This document shows positions 61,002-64,000 of a DNA stretch of 64,000 nt, piece by piece. A program made the position numbers and the translations under genes. Numbering within the stretch: position 1 is the first letter of the stretch; every line of letters begins with the position of its first letter. Source of the DNA: Phycisphaerales bacterium (GTDB taxonomy: Bacteria > Planctomycetota > Phycisphaerae > Phycisphaerales > UBA1924); the NCBI GenBank assembly GCA_019744815.1, contig JAIEUA010000013.1:1-64000 (forward strand). Direction: 5' to 3'. Below the pieces are notes generated by a model. That model was not told the DNA's origin. It did no database searches and saw nothing but the letters and a program-made list of their open reading frames with translations.

Positions 61002-61208
61002 CGACAAAGCGTGTCCTCCTTCGATCCGGGCGAGTTCTTCCGAGAAACGACCGGTCGGCGTTGACCAAGGCACGCAGTGTACTTGGAGATCGTTCGCTGC
61101 GATTGCCTCGGTCAAGGGCGATTGAACCGGTGGGAGGTTGATCGGATGCGGGAGACGCCATCACCCGCCAGGAATTCCCGCGCTCGGCGGGGAGGCACCA
61201 AAAGAAAA

Positions 61209-61229
61209 CGGCCCCGTGAACCGGGGCCG
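61209..61229 (-). terminator. Intrinsic terminator of tRNA-Val
   Basis: CGGCCCCG and CGGGGCCG with a 5-base loop; on the minus strand followed by TTTTCTTTTGG. It lies 14 bp from the tRNA 3' end. Confidence 0.85.
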
Positions 61230-61243
61230 CTGCGGGCGGAAAG

Positions 61244-61317
61244 TGGGCGATACTGGACTCGAACCAGTGACCTCATGCGTGTCATGCATGCGCGCTAGCC
61301 AACTGCGCCAATCGCCC
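61244..61317 (-). tRNA. tRNA-Val (GAC)
   Basis: 74 nt. Acceptor GGGCGAT/ATCGCCC, D-arm GCGC-AGTTGGCTA-GCGC, anticodon stem CATGC/GCATG with loop ATGACAC (GAC) and T-arm ACTGG-TTCGAGT-CCAGT. Position 32 is A, which is uncommon. Confidence 0.92.
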
Positions 61318-61448
61318 ATCGAGATGTCGGAAGCCGCGGGGCAGGCCCTTGGGCTTCGGGTTGAGAGTATAGCCCGGAAAAGAGAAAGTCACGCGCTCGG
61401 CGGGTGCCGGCGCGGCGAAGAAAGGAACGGGCCAGACAGTTGCCAGCC

Positions 61449-62348
61449 TCAGCCCTTGGTGGGCTGGGCGACGCAGACCCGGCGCTTCATGTTGGAAAGC
61501 CAGGTGCCGCCGGGCTCTTCGATGGTGACGGCGAAGAGGGCGGGTTGGCGGACGTTGATGCGGGGCTCGACCTCGACGTAGAGATCGTCGCCGATCATCT
61601 CGCAGCGGACCTGTCCTCGCCAGCCCGAGCCATCGGCGGTGAGGGCGGTGGAGGTGGGGGCGTTGAAGATGCCGCCGCTGACGCGGTGCTCGATGCCGCG
61701 GTCGTCGACGATCCAGAGCTGGTACTGCTCGCGGGCCGGGTCGTTCTTGGGCAGGCCGCGGAAGACCATGTAGCCCTTCTGCTTCGACTGGCTCCAGACG
61801 ATCTCGCCCTTCACGCCGGCGATCTCGGGCTTGTCCCAGTCGGCCCAGGGCGAGCGGGTCGCGTCCTTGGCAGAGTCGACCTCGGCTCGGAGGCCGGCGA
61901 GCGAGACGGCGGCGGTGAGCTGCGGCGTCTGGCGAGCGCGGAAGGCGGGCAGCCAGCCGATCGCGGCGAACGCCAGGCACGCGGCGGCGGCCAGCCAGCC
62001 GAGCCACGCGGCGCCGACGCGACGGGGCTGGGGGATCGGGGCGTCGGACTCGGTGAGCCGGAGCGAGGGCGTGCCGAGGCGGAACGAGCCGTTGGCCAGC
62101 TCGCGCTGGTACAGCTCCGCGGTTTGGGCGGCGCGGGTCATGACCGACGCGGGCGCGGGCTGAGCCTTGCCGAGCATGGCCAGCAGGGCGGCACCCGCGG
62201 CGAGGTCCATCGACTCGTCCTCGGTATTCGCGTTCAGCCAGCGGTCGAGCTCCGCCTGATCCTGCGGCGAGACCTCGTCGAGGGTGCGGTCGGCGAGCAG
62301 TTCGAGCACGTGGTCGTTCGGAGGCATGTTGTCCAGGCGGGAACTCAT
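61449..62348 (-). CDS. RskA-like anti-sigma factor
   Basis: A 299-residue membrane protein with a cytoplasmic N-terminal sigma-binding region (about 1-115; ELLADRTLDEVSPQDQAELD), one transmembrane helix (about 120-142, AWLGWLAAAACLAFAAIGW) and a periplasmic C-terminal domain (KGYMVFRGLPKNDPAREQYQ, FAVTIEEPGGTW) as in RskA/anti-sigma K. ATG 62348 overlaps the sigma gene stop by 4 bp (ATGA), so the two are coupled. Signal sensed is unknown. Confidence 0.92.
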   Translation of the reverse strand: MSSRLDNMPPNDHVLELLADRTLDEVSPQDQAELDRWLNANTEDESMDLAAGAALLAMLGKAQPAPASVMTRAAQTAELYQRELANGSFRLGTPSLRLTESDAPIPQPRRVGAAWLGWLAAAACLAFAAIGWLPAFRARQTPQLTAAVSLAGLRAEVDSAKDATRSPWADWDKPEIAGVKGEIVWSQSKQKGYMVFRGLPKNDPAREQYQLWIVDDRGIEHRVSGGIFNAPTSTALTADGSGWRGQVRCEMIGDDLYVEVEPRINVRQPALFAVTIEEPGGTWLSNMKRRVCVAQPTKG

Positions 62349-62899
62349 GAGTTCACCTCCTGGCTGTTGCCCTTCCACTTGGTGAGAAGCTCACGCACCT
62401 TGATCAGGCCGCGGCGGGCGTGGGTCTTCACCGTGCCCAGCGGCATGCCGGTGGCGGTGGCGATCTTCTCGTGCGAGAGGCCCTGATAGATCGACAACCG
62501 CAGGACCTTCTGCTGGTCGGGGCTGAGCTGCTCAAGGGCGGTGGCGGCGATGCGGGCTTCCTCGCCCAACTCGGCGGTGGGGGGGACGCCGATCGCCCCG
62601 GACGGATCTTCGGGCAGGGCGCTGCGGTCGCGCTGGCGGTCGAGGCGGCGGCGGCGATCGATCAGGCGGCGACGCGTGACCATCGCGATGAACGCGGCCT
62701 CCGACGCGATGTTGGCGTCGTAGCGGTAGGCGTTGCGCCAGATCTCGACCAGGATTTCCTGCACGGCGTCCTCGGCCTCGGCGTTGTTGCTGGTCATCCG
62801 CCGCGCGAGCGACCAGACCAGACCGGCGTAGCGGTCGATGCATTCCTGCACCGCGCCCGGTTCGCCAGCGGCAACTCTCTGGAGGACTGGTGGACCCAC
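62345..62899 (-). CDS. ECF sigma factor (SigK/SigL-like)
   Basis: A 184-residue ECF sigma factor. Region 2: DRYAGLVWSLARRMTSNNA and AEDAVQEILVEIWRN, with YRYDANIASEAAFIAMVTRR. Region 4: LEQLSPDQQKVLRLSIYQ and GLSHEKIATATGMPLGTVKT. The start is a GTG at 62899 with AAGGAG 12 nt upstream, giving the standard length; the frame is open further to 63163, with an ATG at 63076 as alternative. It is coupled to its anti-sigma factor. Confidence 0.92.
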   Translation of the reverse strand: MGPPVLQRVAAGEPGAVQECIDRYAGLVWSLARRMTSNNAEAEDAVQEILVEIWRNAYRYDANIASEAAFIAMVTRRRLIDRRRRLDRQRDRSALPEDPSGAIGVPPTAELGEEARIAATALEQLSPDQQKVLRLSIYQGLSHEKIATATGMPLGTVKTHARRGLIKVRELLTKWKGNSQEVNS

Positions 62900-63421
62900 G
62901 TGTCGGGGCGACTCCTTGCCCGACCGCACGCCGTTCCTGGTGGTGTGCCGGCGCTCCGGACAACCCGGGTGCGACCGACGCCTCTCGGCGGGCGGGGCAG
63001 CATCATACCGGGGACACGGGTTCAGGGAGCTCCCGGTGACAAAGTCTCGGAGCAATTGCGACGCGCTGGCGACCATCGAGCCGCCGCGGATCTCGGATAA
63101 TGCCCGCGCGGTCAGGCAGGGGATCAAGTCGAGAGAGCAGGATGGGTGAACGAAAACAAGCATCCCCGGACATTCCTTGGTTCGATCGTTCGCTGGCGAC
63201 GAGAGCTCAGAAGCCGGACCGGCGTTGAGCAGTGCCCGTTAGCTTTTCGCCCGTCGGGGTGGTCTGGATGTGGGCTGATGCTGCTTTCGTGCGGTCGAAT
63301 TTGCGGGTTGTGAGGGCTGAGAACGCGGGCCTGGGGCTCCTCCGCCCTTTGTTTGGACCGGATTTCCGGGGCCGTTCGATCAGGAGGTGGCGTTCTGGAC
63401 AGGGTGCTCAAGTCAGGGCGT
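62900..63421. other. Intergenic region upstream of ECF sigma gene
   Basis: 522 bp with no convincing gene. A possible N-terminal extension of the sigma factor (62900-63163) is in frame but lacks family residues. Near 63410-63435 the unit TCAGGGCGTTC occurs twice. The sigma factor promoter is presumably here, but I could not pick it out. Confidence 0.4.
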
Positions 63422-64000
63422 TCAGGTCAGGGCGTTCGCTTCCGAGCTGGTGACCCGTGCGATCCATCCGCCGCCGAGCACGAGCTCGGGCCGAGATTGG
63501 GAATAGAGCACGAGCGCTTGGCCCGGAGTCACCGCTTGCTGCGGCTCCACGAACCGCACCTCGAACGCTCCGCGCCTGCCTGATGGCACCGGCCCCGGCG
63601 TCGTGTCTTCCACGATCCGCACTTCGGCCGCGACCGCGTCGGTGTTGTAGCGGTACTTCGCGAGCACGGGCGTCCACGCGTCCGTGCCGATCGCGTACGC
63701 GGCGGGCTCGACCAGCCAGTTCGCCTCGTTCGCGACGCACGACACGCTGTCCAGCAGCTCTTTGGGGCCGACCGTCACCGTGTTGGCTTCGACGTTTTTG
63801 GAGACGACGTAGACCGGGTAGCCGAGCGCGATGTTGAGTCCTCGGCGTTGCCCGATCGTGAAGCGGTGCTGCCCTGTGTGCGTGCCGACGACCTTGCCGC
63901 TCGGGTCGACGAACGCGCCTTCGCGGGCGAGGGTCGGGTCTCGTCGCTCAAGCATGCCCGCGTAGTCGTTGTCGGGGACGAAGCAGATCTCCTGGCTGTC
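63422..64000 (-). CDS. mnmA: tRNA 2-thiouridylase MnmA, partial (C-terminal part)
   Basis: The last 193 codons of MnmA, which thiolates U34 of Lys, Glu and Gln tRNAs. The right window edge cuts the gene; the visible part begins DSQEICFVPDNDYAGML, the family motif preceding the catalytic-loop and the TilS-like barrel. Further on are GKVVGTHTGQHRFTIGQRRG, LGYPVYVVSKN and, at the end, AVTPGQALVLY and LGGGWI, as expected. The N-terminal PP-loop and the first catalytic Cys lie outside. The reading frame is intact to the edge. Confidence 0.95.
   Translation of the reverse strand, partial: DSQEICFVPDNDYAGMLERRDPTLAREGAFVDPSGKVVGTHTGQHRFTIGQRRGLNIALGYPVYVVSKNVEANTVTVGPKELLDSVSCVANEANWLVEPAAYAIGTDAWTPVLAKYRYNTDAVAAEVRIVEDTTPGPVPSGRRGAFEVRFVEPQQAVTPGQALVLYSQSRPELVLGGGWIARVTSSEANALT

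Noticed and set aside
57198-61064. A 1288-codon open frame on the plus strand opposite the tricorn protease gene
   Set aside because: It is the antisense shadow of a GC-rich gene with Lys/Asp-rich inserts. It has no motifs and is Gly/Val/Asp-rich, as expected of a reverse-strand frame.

Overview
The window reads as a high-GC chromosomal segment of a planctomycete, most probably a Phycisphaerae-type lineage. Supporting signs are a PEP-CTERM-like sorted surface protein, a type II pseudopilin, two PilT-family ATPases, a tricorn protease with Lys/Asp/Glu-rich inserts, small zinc-ribbon membrane proteins, and many short palindromic dispersed repeats. This placement is inference from gene content; there is no rRNA in the window. 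No phage, CRISPR array or intact insertion sequence was seen, apart from a possible transposon-end remnant in the first 50 bases.

Layout. 0-10.6 kb: fumarylacetoacetase with an unknown partner, small membrane and zinc-ribbon proteins, a repeat-riddled ORF with an 18-C tract, an SMR transporter, an M48 lipoprotein protease, a MenG/UbiE methyltransferase and a pseudopilin. 10.6-14.7 kb: a cysteine synthase-like gene and a rhodanese, each preceded by a short ORF ending in a Cys codon, then a B12-fold protein. 17.2-23.4 kb: tRNA-Gln, a GlmU-type uridylyltransferase, prs and a translation/replication cluster (L25, Pth, S6, SSB, L9). 23.5-31 kb: a CvpA-like protein, a degenerate GspE-like ATPase, PilT, a PA14-like surface protein and a divergent sigma-70 factor. 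31.7 kb: superoxide dismutase.

32.6-38.9 kb: a tightly packed leftward operon encoding a short citrate synthase-like enzyme, a degenerate HDIG protein, a fused Lys4-type homoaconitase, an isocitrate/isopropylmalate dehydrogenase-family enzyme and an MmgE/PrpD protein. Together these could form a complete alternative tricarboxylate/2-oxoacid-elongation route, separate from the housekeeping aconitase AcnA at 48-50.8 kb. This is the strongest candidate for an undescribed system here.

39-64 kb: tRNA-Leu, -Thr and -Tyr, an Asp/Glu racemase, an HscB-like J-protein, a thioredoxin, glycerate 2-kinase, a second PilT, RibF, a DHH phosphoesterase, an orphan DNA methyltransferase, a thioesterase, AcnA, TrpF, L19, glucose-6-phosphate isomerase, a heme oxygenase locus behind a Fur-box-like palindrome, inorganic pyrophosphatase, the tricorn protease, tRNA-Val, an ECF sigma/anti-sigma pair and the C-terminal part of MnmA running off the right edge. 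Most metabolic genes are housekeeping. The interest lies in the 32.6-38.9 kb operon, the cysteine leader-like ORFs, the degenerate GspE, the Fur-type heme locus and the repeat families.
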